From assembly GCF_005862305.2 (NCBI RefSeq), contig NZ_CP054021.1, positions 4,629,501 to 4,693,500 of the forward strand: a stretch of DNA of 64,000 nucleotides, in the 5' to 3' direction. Shown here one piece after another: positions 1 to 7,418 of this stretch (the stretch's first letter is position 1; each line of letters begins with the position of its first letter). The notes beneath the pieces were generated by a model. The model saw only the letters and a program-made list of their open reading frames with translations, had not been told where the DNA came from and searched no databases. The position numbers were made by a program, and so were the translations under genes. The stretch comes from Rhizobium indicum (lineage in GTDB: Bacteria > Pseudomonadota > Alphaproteobacteria > Rhizobiales > Rhizobiaceae).

Positions 1-81
1 CTCGTCGCCCGCTTTCGAAAGGCTCATCAGGCGGGCCGTGGCTTCGAAAGCGCGCAAAGCGTTTAACGGCGGCAATTGCAT
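1..81 (-). CDS. LysR-family transcriptional regulator, N-terminus only (runs off left edge)
   Basis: The reverse strand from an ATG at 81 reads MQLPPLNALRAFEATARLMS and continues open to the window edge (27 residues). PPLNALRAFEATAR is the typical opening of the winged-helix DNA-binding domain of GcvA-like LysR regulators. It is divergent from the ectoine-synthase gene, with 130 bp between the two starts, the usual arrangement for a LysR protein that controls its neighbour. The effector domain is outside the window, so the signal cannot be guessed. The family call is fairly sure despite the short length. Confidence 0.8.
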   Translation of the reverse strand, partial: MQLPPLNALRAFEATARLMSLSKAGDE

Positions 82-211
82 TTGTAAAATTTCCTCACAG
101 ATGACGCAGAAATCATCATTTGAAAATGCCAGTGATTTCAATAGCTAATTGTTGCGGGCGATGAAAATGAATCATCACCGCATCTTCAATAATTTATCAG
201 GGGAATCGGCG

Positions 212-598
212 ATGTTCGTCAGAAATCTGAAAGAGGTGGAGCTCACCGAGCGTTTCGTCGATTGGGGCAACGGCACGAGCCACCGGCTGCTGACCAAAGA
301 CGATGGCATGGGCTTTACGGTGTGCCATACCGTCGTTCGCGCCAATAGCGAGGCCTTGCTCCAATACCGCAATCACCTGGAGGCCTGCTACTGCATCAAG
401 GGCGAGGGCGAAGTGGAGGATATGGACGGCAATGTCTTTCCGATCCGCACCGGCGATATCTACGTGCTCGACAAGCACGACCGCCATTATCTGCGCGGCG
501 GGAAGGATCAGGATCTCGTTCTCGTCAGCATCTTCAACCCGCCGCTGACGGGCACCGAACGGCACGACCTGGACAACAAGAGCGGGTCGCAATACTGA
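212..598 (+). CDS. ectC: L-ectoine synthase-like protein (EctC), solitary
   Basis: A cupin-fold protein of 128 residues, the normal EctC length. EctC cyclises N-gamma-acetyl-2,4-diaminobutyrate to ectoine, a compatible solute. The iron ligands known from characterised EctC can be placed: Glu57 (NHLEACYC), Tyr84 (DIYVLDKHD) and His92 (HDRHYLR). Substrate-side Tyr52 and the end motif FNPPLTG are also present. The ATG at 212 is chosen because AGGGGAA lies at 199-205; an upstream TTG at 149 would add 21 unrelated residues. No ectA, ectB, ectD or ask gene is next to it, so the substrate must come from elsewhere or the enzyme runs another reaction. Control by the divergent LysR protein is inferred. 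Confidence 0.9.
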   Translation: MFVRNLKEVELTERFVDWGNGTSHRLLTKDDGMGFTVCHTVVRANSEALLQYRNHLEACYCIKGEGEVEDMDGNVFPIRTGDIYVLDKHDRHYLRGGKDQDLVLVSIFNPPLTGTERHDLDNKSGSQY

Positions 599-601
599 AC
601 C

Positions 602-701
602 AGAGCATGATGCCGAAAGTGTAAGCGGTTTTGCTCTAACTATATGATGTAGAACAGGATTCAGATTTTAGGCCGATCCGGCCTAAAATCATCCTGTTCT
701 A
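602..701 (+). repeat. RIME1-like Rhizobium intergenic mosaic element, copy 1
   Basis: Two palindromic blocks lie directly after ectC. The first (602-637) is a shortened hairpin beginning AGAGCATGATGCCGAAA. The second (650-701) is a near-perfect inverted repeat with arms AGAACAGGATTCAGATTTTA and its complement around GGCCGATCCGGCC. A second copy with an intact first palindrome is at 3055-3167. The architecture resembles the RIME1 element described for Rhizobium; that name comes from memory, while the two matching copies are directly visible. Confidence 0.8.
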
Positions 702-822
702 GCCGATCTCTTTGTCGACTGCCGAGATGGACAGCAGAGCCCGGCAAATGGCGGGCACTGCTGCCGGCGCGAACGACAGGACATCCGCTCCCTATTCGTG
801 GTGACTTGAAGCTACGTGCAGC

Positions 823-1305
823 CTATTGCTGCGGTTGCTGTTGTTGCTGGCCCGGCGGCGGCGTGCCGATCTTTTCCAGTACCTTCTTGGCCAGAGCCGG
901 GTCGCTCTGCGCGGCCGTCAGGATCGACGAATATTCCTCGACGGAGATGTCGGGAGAAGCTTGGACGGTATCGACCATCTGCTTCTTGGCCTCCTCCTGC
1001 AGCTGTTGCTTGGCAGCCTCGTCCTTCGTCGCGCCGATCTTGGCCGAATATTCCTGTCTCACCTTGTCGACCTGCAGATAGGCAACGGCGAAGGCTTCGA
1101 TTTTCTGATCGCTGACGGCTGCCGTCGCACCGCTGCCGCCGGGCTGTCCCTGCATCGGCGGCTGCGCCTGTGCCGGGGGCTGCGCTTGTGCCGGCTGCTG
1201 TTGCGCCTGGGCCATGTCGACAGCGGATGCCGGGCTGAAAGCAAGCAGACTGAAGACTGCCGCGCTCAATGTTGCGACAGATGTGTAACGAGTGATCATG
1301 TTCAT
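823..1305 (-). CDS. Exported DUF4168-domain protein
   Basis: 160 residues. An N-terminal signal peptide (basic start, hydrophobic stretch about 10-27, ASA cleavage site near 28) is followed by a low-complexity Gln/Pro/Ala stretch (about 33-58). A helical DUF4168 domain (about 64-145) contains FAVAYLQVDKVRQEY, and a Gln-rich tail ends the protein. The family is periplasmic with no established function. The Q/P-rich linkers suggest an extended envelope protein. It is monocistronic. Confidence 0.85.
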   Translation of the reverse strand: MNMITRYTSVATLSAAVFSLLAFSPASAVDMAQAQQQPAQAQPPAQAQPPMQGQPGGSGATAAVSDQKIEAFAVAYLQVDKVRQEYSAKIGATKDEAAKQQLQEEAKKQMVDTVQASPDISVEEYSSILTAAQSDPALAKKVLEKIGTPPPGQQQQQPQQ

Positions 1306-1532
1306 TCCTCTTCAAGTGCATGATTTTATCGGCAGCAAGACCGCCTCGGTCGATCGCTCAGCCACTCAAAGGCCGGGCGAGGTCGCGACGATGGAACCTT
1401 TAAGAGGGCACGGTGCGGCGGTAACGGGGCGATTTACTGACGATTGAGCGGCGGCTTTGTGACCGCCGGCCTGTTGGCACGTGCGGAAAATTCAAGTCAT
1501 TGCCGCTGTGATACCCGGACTTTCGGTGGCGT

Positions 1533-2201
1533 TTATCGCTTATCTGGATGCAGAAATGCCGCCAGGAACGTGGCGACGGCCGCCTCGGCGTGGCGGTAAA
1601 TCTCCAGCTTCGTCGGAATGGCCGCATCGCCCAGCATCATGACCCGGTTGACGGGGTCGGCCATCACCAGCCAGTTGAACTGTGATGCGGCTACCGTTGC
1701 ATCGGAGAACTGCAGCAGCTTCTTGCCGGCCAATTGTTCGAAAGCGCTGCCCATGGCCTCGATCGCCCGTGCAGGGCCGCGCGCGTAAAGCAGCTTGGCG
1801 AGTTCCGGGAAGCGTTGCGCCTCCGCAATCACGAGCCGGCGCAATTGCATCAGCCCCGGCGTCAGGACGATGGTGAGCTGGCGGACGGCGTAGTCGAGGA
1901 GATAGGCTTCCAGCTGAGCGCGGTTCTCCACCTGGGGGAGGCCGGTGTGAACGGCGGTATCTGCTTCTCCCATCATCTGGGTGAGCACGGCGACGAACAG
2001 CGCCTCCTTGCTGGAGAAGTGCTTGTAGACCGTCTGCTTGGACACGCCGGACCGGCTGGCGATCTCGTCCATGCTGGCTCCGGCATAACCGGTGCTGAGA
2101 AAGACTTCGGCCGCGGCACCGACGATCGCCGCCTGTTTGCGCTCCGAACGAGTGCCGGCCCGCCCCTGGGCAAGGTCGGCTTCCATACCCGGTATCAACA
2201 T
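1533..2201 (-). CDS. TetR/AcrR-family transcriptional repressor
   Basis: 222 residues. A TetR N-terminal helix-turn-helix lies at about 20-66 (AAAEVFLSTGYAGASMDEIA then SGVSKQTVYKHFSSKEALF), followed by an AcrR-type C-terminal domain with TetR_C features (VRQLTIVLTPGLMQLRRLVI). MEADLAQG six codons in is an alternative start. It is divergent from the cysteine-rich protein at 2325, and a long inverted repeat fills the gap between them, so it probably represses itself and that gene. The ligand is unknown. Confidence 0.92.
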   Translation of the reverse strand: MLIPGMEADLAQGRAGTRSERKQAAIVGAAAEVFLSTGYAGASMDEIASRSGVSKQTVYKHFSSKEALFVAVLTQMMGEADTAVHTGLPQVENRAQLEAYLLDYAVRQLTIVLTPGLMQLRRLVIAEAQRFPELAKLLYARGPARAIEAMGSAFEQLAGKKLLQFSDATVAASQFNWLVMADPVNRVMMLGDAAIPTKLEIYRHAEAAVATFLAAFLHPDKR

Positions 2202-2235
2202 TCTCGATCTCCGCTCCAGCCCTACTTGACACGAT

Positions 2236-2283
2236 CAAACTGAACCGTCTAGTTCTTATAACGGAACTAAACGGTCTAGTTTG
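2236..2283. promoter_or_regulatory. Large inverted repeat, probable TetR operator
   Basis: The arms 2236-2255 and 2264-2283 are complementary at most positions (cores ACCGTCTAGTT and AACTAAACGGT), with an 8-bp AT-rich spacer. It lies centrally between the divergent TetR gene and the gene at 2325, where an autoregulatory operator is expected. Binding by the neighbouring repressor is inferred. Confidence 0.7.
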
Positions 2284-2324
2284 ATTTTGCGACTATCCAG
2301 CGATCCTCAACAGCGAGCGATGTC

Positions 2325-2864
2325 ATGAACAACAAGACAACCCGTCTGACTTGTGCCTGCGGAACCTTTCACCTCGATGTGCGCGGCGCCCCGATCATCA
2401 GCGCGGAATGTCACTGCAAGAGCTGCAGTGACGCGGCCGGAAGGCTGGAGTCGCTTCCCTTGCCGGAGGCGATCCGGACGATCCATGGCGGTACGCGCTA
2501 CGTGCTTTATCGCAAGGATCGGATCAGCCTTTTGGCCGGAACCGAAAACCTGCGGGAGTTCCGCCTCGGCCCCAATGCTTCAACGCGACGTGTCCTGGCA
2601 TCCTGCTGCAACACGCCCATTTTCCTGGAGTTCAAGGGTGGCCACTGGCTTAGCCTCTACGGCAATCTCTGGAAGCAGGCCGAGCTTCCGCCCCTTCAAT
2701 TGCGCACGATGACCCAGAATGCGCCCGATCGCGCGAGTGTGCCCGATGACGTGCCTTCCGGCGCGCTGGCGACGGCCGGCTTCTATGGCAGACTTCTCAC
2801 CGCGTGGATTGCGATGGGCTTCAAAGTGCCCGACATCACTGTCAAAGGAGCTATCGATGCCTGA
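2325..2864 (+). CDS. DUF6151/GFA-like cysteine-rich protein
   Basis: 179 residues with a GFA-like zinc-binding pattern: CACG near residue 10, CHCKSC near 30 and a CC pair near 93. The central part resembles DUF6151 proteins, relatives of the glutathione-dependent formaldehyde-activating (GFA) fold; no reaction is established for the group. Its stop overlaps the start of the DUF6958-like pseudogene (ATG at 2857), so the two were one transcription unit. It is probably under the divergent TetR repressor. Confidence 0.8.
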   Translation: MNNKTTRLTCACGTFHLDVRGAPIISAECHCKSCSDAAGRLESLPLPEAIRTIHGGTRYVLYRKDRISLLAGTENLREFRLGPNASTRRVLASCCNTPIFLEFKGGHWLSLYGNLWKQAELPPLQLRTMTQNAPDRASVPDDVPSGALATAGFYGRLLTAWIAMGFKVPDITVKGAIDA

Positions 2865-3270
2865 TGACGAAAAAATCCTCATTGAAAGCATAACCTCGCC
2901 GCACCATACGGAGCGGGTCAACAAGGCCAAATACATGGCAATGCGCCACGCTCTGCTGGCCGCACTGCCTGAGCAGGCACCCGGACTGACCGTAGCACAG
3001 GCAAACATCGCCATCCTGCCGCATCTCTCCGAGGTCGAATTCCCGGGCGGCGCTAGAGCATTATGCCGAAAAGTGTGAGCGGTTTTCGGACGACATCATG
3101 CTCCAACTATTTAATTTAGAACAGGATTCAGATTTTAGGCCGATCCGGCCTAAAATCATCCTGTTCTAAGGCCGGATGGTGGTTGAAGGCCGTTCAACTG
3201 GATCTGGAAGCCAAGCGCATCATCCAGCGCGGGCCGGGAAAGCCGGTCAGGCTTTTCAAATGCCCTTGAG
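2857..3270 (+). pseudogene. DUF6958-like gene disrupted by a RIME1-like insertion
   Basis: The ATG at 2857 (AGGAG at 2846-2850) opens a frame of 66 codons ending FPGGA, after which a 113-bp repeat (3055-3167) brings in a stop. Directly behind the repeat the expected continuation resumes, with KAGWWLKAVQLDLEAKRIIQ. Removing 3055-3167 rejoins GCT-AAG-GCC and restores the reading FPGGAKAGWW exactly. A second lesion lies in the AAAA run at 3239-3242: one A too many shifts the expected ending KPVRLFKCP (stop 3268-3270) out of frame. The intact family members are about 100-residue proteins of unknown function, named from memory. The gene is dead in this strain unless the first 66 residues act alone. 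Confidence 0.85.
3055..3167 (+). repeat. RIME1-like element, copy 2, inserted in a coding sequence
   Basis: The first palindrome (3055-3103) and the second (3117-3168) are both intact, and the second block is nearly identical to copy 1 at 650-701. Since removal of 113 bp rejoins the host codon exactly, both insertion ends can be read. A CTA trinucleotide lies at both junctions (3053-3055 and 3166-3168), consistent with a 3-bp target duplication or with shared end bases. Confidence 0.85.
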
Positions 3271-3494
3271 GCGTCTGCCGGCTCAGCCCAGCGAACGGAT
3301 GTCGCGGGCGACCGCCGTTTGTCTGGTTAGGCTTCGGCTAAAGCAATTCTAGCAAACACCGCGCGGGAGAGCTTGTTTCGCAGCGCAGCCGCTCTATGTC
3401 CTCTCCCGTTTCAGCATGAGATTGCAGGCAGTATTTCACCGTAAATCCGGGTGCCGACGGCGTTGTCCGCCGGCTGGCTTGAAGGAGCTGAGCA

Positions 3495-4187
3495 ATGAAA
3501 ATTCTCATGGTTCTTACATCGCATGATCAACTGGGAAACACCGGCAAGAAGACGGGATTCTGGCTCGAGGAGCTTGCTGCTCCTTATTTCGTTTTCCGCG
3601 ACGCTGGGGTGGAGATCACACTCGCTTCGCCGAAGGGCGGCCAACCTCCGCTCGATCCGAAGAGCAATGAGCCAGCATTCCAGACGGAAGACACGCGACG
3701 GTTCGAGCGAGACCAGGCGGCAACGGCTGCGCTCGCCAACACCCTGATGCTGTCCGAAATCAAGCAGGCGGACTATGACGGCGTGTTCTTCCCTGGTGGG
3801 CACGGCCCGCTGTGGGACCTGACGAACAATCGCAATGCGCTGTCGCTCATCGAGGACATGCTTTCGGCGAGAAAACCTGTGGCGCTCGTTTGCCACGCCC
3901 CCGGTATCCTCACGAATGTGAAAGCGCCGGATGGAAAGCCCATCGCCAAGGGCCGGGCCGTCACGGGGTTCACCGATTCCGAGGAAGAGGCCATGCACCT
4001 GGTCGAGGTTGTTCCCTACCTGCTCGAGGACGTGCTGAAAGAGCAGGGCGCCCAGTTTTCGAAGACGGCGGATTGGGGCGTGCATGTCGTCCAGGATGGC
4101 CTGCTGATCACCGGCCAAAACCCTGCCTCATCCAGGCAGGGCGCCCGGACGCTCCTCGATGCCTTGAAAAAGCAGGCCGCGGCTTAA
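3495..4187 (+). CDS. DJ-1/PfpI-superfamily protein (type 1 glutamine amidotransferase-like, Hsp31 group)
   Basis: 230 residues spanning the whole domain. The nucleophile elbow is VCHAPG with Cys133 followed by His134; the conserved acidic residue is in GFWLEE (Glu25/Glu26); and FFPGGHGPLWDL precedes the elbow. Members act as chaperones, glyoxalases or deglycases toward methylglyoxal adducts, and sequence alone does not separate these roles. GAAGGAG upstream supports the start at 3495. Neighbouring GFA and SRPBCC genes share its direction, with gaps of 160-220 bp. Confidence 0.9.
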   Translation: MKILMVLTSHDQLGNTGKKTGFWLEELAAPYFVFRDAGVEITLASPKGGQPPLDPKSNEPAFQTEDTRRFERDQAATAALANTLMLSEIKQADYDGVFFPGGHGPLWDLTNNRNALSLIEDMLSARKPVALVCHAPGILTNVKAPDGKPIAKGRAVTGFTDSEEEAMHLVEVVPYLLEDVLKEQGAQFSKTADWGVHVVQDGLLITGQNPASSRQGARTLLDALKKQAAA

Positions 4188-4349
4188 GCGTTTCGACCGG
4201 TGGGCACGATTGCCGCCGCCGGGAGGCCGAGATCTTCTCATTCGGCTATTGCCGATCCCGGCCGCAGGCGCGCTACGACGACGTCTGCGGCACGACGGCG
4301 AGGCAGAGCCAATCGCAAATGTTCGAACACGGGATGGGAGGCATCTGAC

Positions 4350-4763
4350 ATGACCAGGAAATATACGGGGCAATGCGCCTGCGGCGCGGTGAGATTTGCC
4401 TTCGACACCGACCCGAACTTTGTCGCCAATTGCCATTGCCTAGACTGCAAGAGGGCAACGGGCGGCGAGGCCGCCACGTTCTTCGCCGTGCCGCAGGAAG
4501 ATTTCACCGTGATCAGCGGCAGCCCGAAGGCGTTTCATTACATCGCCGATTCAGGCAAGGGGCTCGACCGCAACTTTTGCCCCGATTGCGGCGCCAGATT
4601 GTTCAGCAGCAACCTCGAGAGCTTCCCCGGCCTCGTCTTCGTGACGCTCGGCAGCCTGGACCGGCCCGAGCTGATCAAGCCGGGGGTCGAAATGTTCACC
4701 AGGCGGCGGCTCGCCTGGGCAAGGCCGCTCGATCTTCCGCAGTTCGATGGGATGCCCGGTTGA
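4350..4763 (+). CDS. GFA-family zinc protein
   Basis: 137 residues matching the GFA/CENP-V fold, with seven cysteines in the usual order: Cys9 and Cys11 (CACG), Cys28, Cys30 and Cys33 (CHCLDC), Cys77 and Cys80 (CPDCG). These would bind structural and catalytic zinc. The founding member was proposed to speed glutathione-formaldehyde adduct formation, but most relatives have no proven substrate. The ATG at 4350 follows GGGAG; an upstream in-frame start at 4200 would add 50 low-quality residues and is rejected. The domain is shared with the protein at 2325. Confidence 0.9.
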   Translation: MTRKYTGQCACGAVRFAFDTDPNFVANCHCLDCKRATGGEAATFFAVPQEDFTVISGSPKAFHYIADSGKGLDRNFCPDCGARLFSSNLESFPGLVFVTLGSLDRPELIKPGVEMFTRRRLAWARPLDLPQFDGMPG

Positions 4764-4773
4764 GCCGCGACCC

Positions 4774-4878
4774 CAAAAGCGCGTCGCAATCTTTCAGATT
4801 CGCTCCTTGCGCTTTAGGTCTTTGTTTTCACGCATCTCGTTATCGCAAAACCGCAGCACACTTTTGCGCGACATGCTC
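4774..4878 (+). repeat. Dispersed Rhizobium intergenic repeat (degenerate)
   Basis: The block between the GFA and SRPBCC genes begins AAAAGCGCGTCGCAATC and ends TTTTGCGCGACATGCTC. Its right part resembles the first RIME1 palindrome in reverse orientation. It matches a very common intergenic sequence of Rhizobium genomes as far as can be recalled; no second full copy is in this window. Confidence 0.45.
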
Positions 4879-4981
4879 AGGAGCAATTTTTCTTGAAGAA
4901 AAATTCGATCCGGTGTCGGATCGGTCAAGCCACGCCCGTCCTAGGTTCGTCCATTGCATAAATCCAGAAAGGATCACGACC

Positions 4982-5425
4982 ATGCCGAGTACCATACGCC
5001 TGCACCGCGTTCTGGCGACCAGCCCGGAGAAAGTCTATCGCGCATTCCTGGAGGCAGACGCGCTTGCCAAGTGGCTTCCGCCGAACGGCTTCCTCTGCAC
5101 CGTGCATCATTCGGAGCCGGTTGTCGGCGGCACGTTCAGAATGTCCTTCCGCAATTTCACGACGGGCAATAGCCACGCCTTCGGCGGCGAATATCTCGAG
5201 CTCGTACCCGGCGAGCGTCTGCGTTACACCGACAGGTTTGACGACCCCAACCTGCCGGGCGAAATGGAAGTCACCGTGACGCTGAAGAAGGTTTCGGTCG
5301 GTACAGAGGTGGATATCGTACAGGCAGGCGTGCCTGACGTCATTCCGCCCGAGGCTTGTTATCTCGGCTGGCAGGAGTCGCTGCGAAACCTCGCCAGGGT
5401 CGTCGAACCCGACATCCAGGAATAG
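4982..5425 (+). CDS. SRPBCC (AHSA1-like) domain protein
   Basis: 147 residues covering one START-like/AHSA1 domain: an opening helix in SPEKVYRAFLEADALAKWLPP, beta strands with GGTFRMSFRNF and GGEYLELVPGERLRYTDRF, and a C-terminal helix with LGWQESLRNLARVVE. The fold makes a hydrophobic pocket; bacterial members are usually of unknown ligand. The ATG at 4982 is where similarity to the family begins; the same frame is open far upstream but without coding character. Confidence 0.88.
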   Translation: MPSTIRLHRVLATSPEKVYRAFLEADALAKWLPPNGFLCTVHHSEPVVGGTFRMSFRNFTTGNSHAFGGEYLELVPGERLRYTDRFDDPNLPGEMEVTVTLKKVSVGTEVDIVQAGVPDVIPPEACYLGWQESLRNLARVVEPDIQE

Positions 5426-5485
5426 CGTGAGGACCGCGCCGGCCGGGCGATAATCGCCCGGCATTGGCGCCCGGCATCGGCGACA

Positions 5486-6418
5486 TCAATCAATCCCCAT
5501 GCCGCGTTTGGCCAGGGCGTGGCGGGCGGCCGCAGCGCCCCAATCGTCGGAAAGGTCCTGCCCTTCGATTTCTATTTCGGCGATCGGCGTTGCCCGGATC
5601 AGCGGCACGGAGCCGAAAGGCAGGCCGTCGATGCGCCCGGCGTCGCGGCTCAGCATGATGCGGGTCATCGGGTGGTAATCCTCGGTCAGCCGGCAGAACA
5701 GGATGGCGCCGTGCATCTCGACATCGCGGGCGACACGATAACCGTCTGCCACGAGGTCTCCGATGTTGATCAACAGGTTCGCCCAGTTTTCGATCCCGGC
5801 CGCATCCAGTGTCGCGGCGTCGAATTCCATGAAGAGCTCGCATTCGACGCCGTTCTCCGGCTCGGATATGCCGGCCCAAGGGGTCGACAGCCCGTCGGTG
5901 GCAAGTGTCAGCCTTTCCGGCGCATGGATGGCGAGGATACGGCGATGCGGGCCGAACCATTTCGTCTGGGCATGAATGTTGGCCGTTTCGCGCTCAGCAG
6001 CAAAGTCCTCCTGCACCTTGCCGCGGTTCTGCCAGAAGACGCGCCGGACAGCGGCGGTGGTTTCGTAGATCGGGTCGTCGGGCCCTCGCGGCACGATCGT
6101 CCGGTCATAGCTAGTTTCGAGCGTGATCTCTCCCCGCATGAAGGGGAACTTCGGCTTCTTCCAGCGAATCAGCACCTTATTGAAGCGGGGCATCCCTGAT
6201 GCACCGAGCTTTTCAACGACATCGGAGATGATATCGAGCGGATGCCTGGATGCCTCCGGGACATAGTTTCCCTCGACATCGCGGTAGCCGCCCGTCCGGG
6301 AGGAGTGCCCTGCCTGCATCGTTGTGGCGGTCCATTCGCCGCTGACGGCGCCGGCCGGCGCCTTGCCGAGAGCCGGGGCAAGTTCCCGGATCGCCTCGTC
6401 AATCGAATAGGATGCCAC
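5486..6418 (-). CDS. Conserved protein of unknown function (possible SUFU-like C-terminal domain)
   Basis: 310 residues, soluble, no signal peptide or membrane segment. I do not recognise the N-terminal half. The C-terminal half (TDGLSTPWAG, ECELFMEF, WANLLINIGDLV, HGAILFCRL, PLIRATPIAEIEI) has the order of blocks seen in bacterial suppressor-of-fused-like proteins, some of which are immunity proteins. This is a weak by-eye resemblance and no toxin gene is adjacent. The gene is monocistronic and converges with the SRPBCC gene. Confidence 0.75.
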   Translation of the reverse strand: MASYSIDEAIRELAPALGKAPAGAVSGEWTATTMQAGHSSRTGGYRDVEGNYVPEASRHPLDIISDVVEKLGASGMPRFNKVLIRWKKPKFPFMRGEITLETSYDRTIVPRGPDDPIYETTAAVRRVFWQNRGKVQEDFAAERETANIHAQTKWFGPHRRILAIHAPERLTLATDGLSTPWAGISEPENGVECELFMEFDAATLDAAGIENWANLLINIGDLVADGYRVARDVEMHGAILFCRLTEDYHPMTRIMLSRDAGRIDGLPFGSVPLIRATPIAEIEIEGQDLSDDWGAAAARHALAKRGMGID

Positions 6419-6637
6419 GTCTCCCCTCCGCCTTCACCCAGAGATCGTATCCCCTGCGGCCGATCGGCCGCGAACAGAAGCTAGCGCGGAGGTGTCGCCG
6501 ATCAATAGTGGATGGATCGATCGGCGCGGGCAGGGTGGTGCTGACTTTGCTGGCATTGCTCTATGCGCCGCAGAGCTTTCGGAATGCGCTGATGGCGGCG
6601 GCGGCTCGCGCGCGGATATTCTCGTCCGACGGTTCGG

Positions 6638-6829
6638 GCAGCGCTAATTGCGCTCAAGCTCGTCATCTTCATGGTCATCACCCAGCCGGCGAACGCGGCG
6701 ACGGAGAGCTGGTCCGTGCAGCCGGAGAATTGGTAAAGCCTTCGCACCCAATGGGAATATTCGCACGCGGTCAATGCCGTGATCACCTTGCTTGCCTTCT
6801 GCTGCGCCACGCTTGCCTCGCTACGGTAA
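6638..6829 (+). pseudogene. Remnant of a DUF1772-like small membrane protein gene
   Basis: The + frame from 6638 reads ALIALKLVIFMVITQPANAA, then ESWSVQPENW, then a TAA stop at 6734-6736, and continues in the same frame as SLRTQWEYSHAVNAVITLLA to a stop at 6827-6829. The W-E-x-L-R-x-Q-W-E-Y-S-H-A-V-N-A pattern is characteristic of small four-helix membrane proteins of this type, where the stop position is normally Glu, so a GAA-to-TAA change fits. Upstream (about 6535-6637) a hydrophobic stretch VVLTLLALLYAP lies in another frame, so the N-terminal part is also shifted or lost. Confidence 0.7.
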
Positions 6830-6856
6830 GCCGCTTTGCGCGAAAATATTGCCGCG

Positions 6857-6881
6857 GGAACAGTTGCTGATCTTTTCGGTT
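6857..6881 (+). promoter_or_regulatory. Putative EcfG/RpoE2-type general stress promoter
   Basis: GGAAC at 6857-6861, an 18-bp spacer, then TT at 6880-6881 within CGGTTTT. This fits the GGAAC-N18-19-TT pattern known for extracytoplasmic general-stress sigma factors of alphaproteobacteria. It lies about 30 bp before the start of the two-gene operon at 6911. The match is to a short pattern and could be chance. Confidence 0.5.
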
Positions 6882-6910
6882 TTCCTTGTTCCAACCAAGG
6901 AGGAACGAAG

Positions 6911-7111
6911 ATGGGCATGACGACACCGAAAGACGGCGCCCCCGGCACCACCGACCAGTCTCCCCGCTGGGAAGGGCCGAAGGAAAATAAACCTCGCGGC
7001 TACATGAAGGCCAAGGATGATCCGGATCGCGACCGCGACGCGCATGGTGAAAACAATCGCGATCCCGACATCAAGAATATCGGTGACGCGCTGAAGCAGA
7101 AGGGCGAATGA
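6911..7111 (+). CDS. Small hydrophilic protein of unknown function
   Basis: 66 residues, extremely hydrophilic, rich in Asp, Lys, Gly, Pro and Asn (DDPDRDRDAHGENNRDPD), with no hydrophobic core, so probably disordered. The start at 6911 is set by AAGGAGG at 6897-6903. It forms an operon with the next gene, one base apart, behind a putative stress promoter. A role in stress is inferred only from composition and promoter. Confidence 0.75.
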   Translation: MGMTTPKDGAPGTTDQSPRWEGPKENKPRGYMKAKDDPDRDRDAHGENNRDPDIKNIGDALKQKGE

Positions 7112-7112
7112 G

Positions 7113-7322
7113 ATGGCCGATCCCAAAAAAGACGCAGCCGGCCAGTTCGCCAAATCCCAGGCTGACCGAAAAAGCAGCGGCGTCGCTAGCGCCAAACCGA
7201 CCGTCATCACTGGCTCTGAGGATGCCACGGTGAACAAGAACCCGCCCGGCAAGAAAAAGCCTGGGAAGGATTGGGACATCAATTACGATCCAGCCGATAG
7301 GAACGAGAGCCGATCGCACTAG
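7113..7322 (+). CDS. Small basic hydrophilic protein of unknown function
   Basis: 69 residues, Lys/Pro/Ser/Asp-rich, ending KKKPGKDWDINYDPADRNES; no membrane segment. It starts just after the stop of the preceding small gene and follows GAAGGGCGAATGAG, so coupled translation is likely. Like its partner it looks disordered. No family recognised. Confidence 0.7.
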   Translation: MADPKKDAAGQFAKSQADRKSSGVASAKPTVITGSEDATVNKNPPGKKKPGKDWDINYDPADRNESRSH

Positions 7323-7418
7323 CTCGGGCCGTCGCTGGTTCTCCTATGAGCCAACCCGGAGGCATTTCCGTTTTCTCCAGTCACGGAAATGCTCCATTTT
7401 TAGATGTGGACACAGTTC

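Noticed and set aside
2226..2262. TTGACA and TATAAC as a sigma-70 promoter for the gene at 2325
   Set aside because: The spacer is 25 bp, too long for a normal promoter, so it was not listed.
4373..4981. Long upstream extension of the SRPBCC frame
   Set aside because: It overlaps the GFA gene in another frame and is Arg-rich without domain character. The SRPBCC domain starts at 4982.
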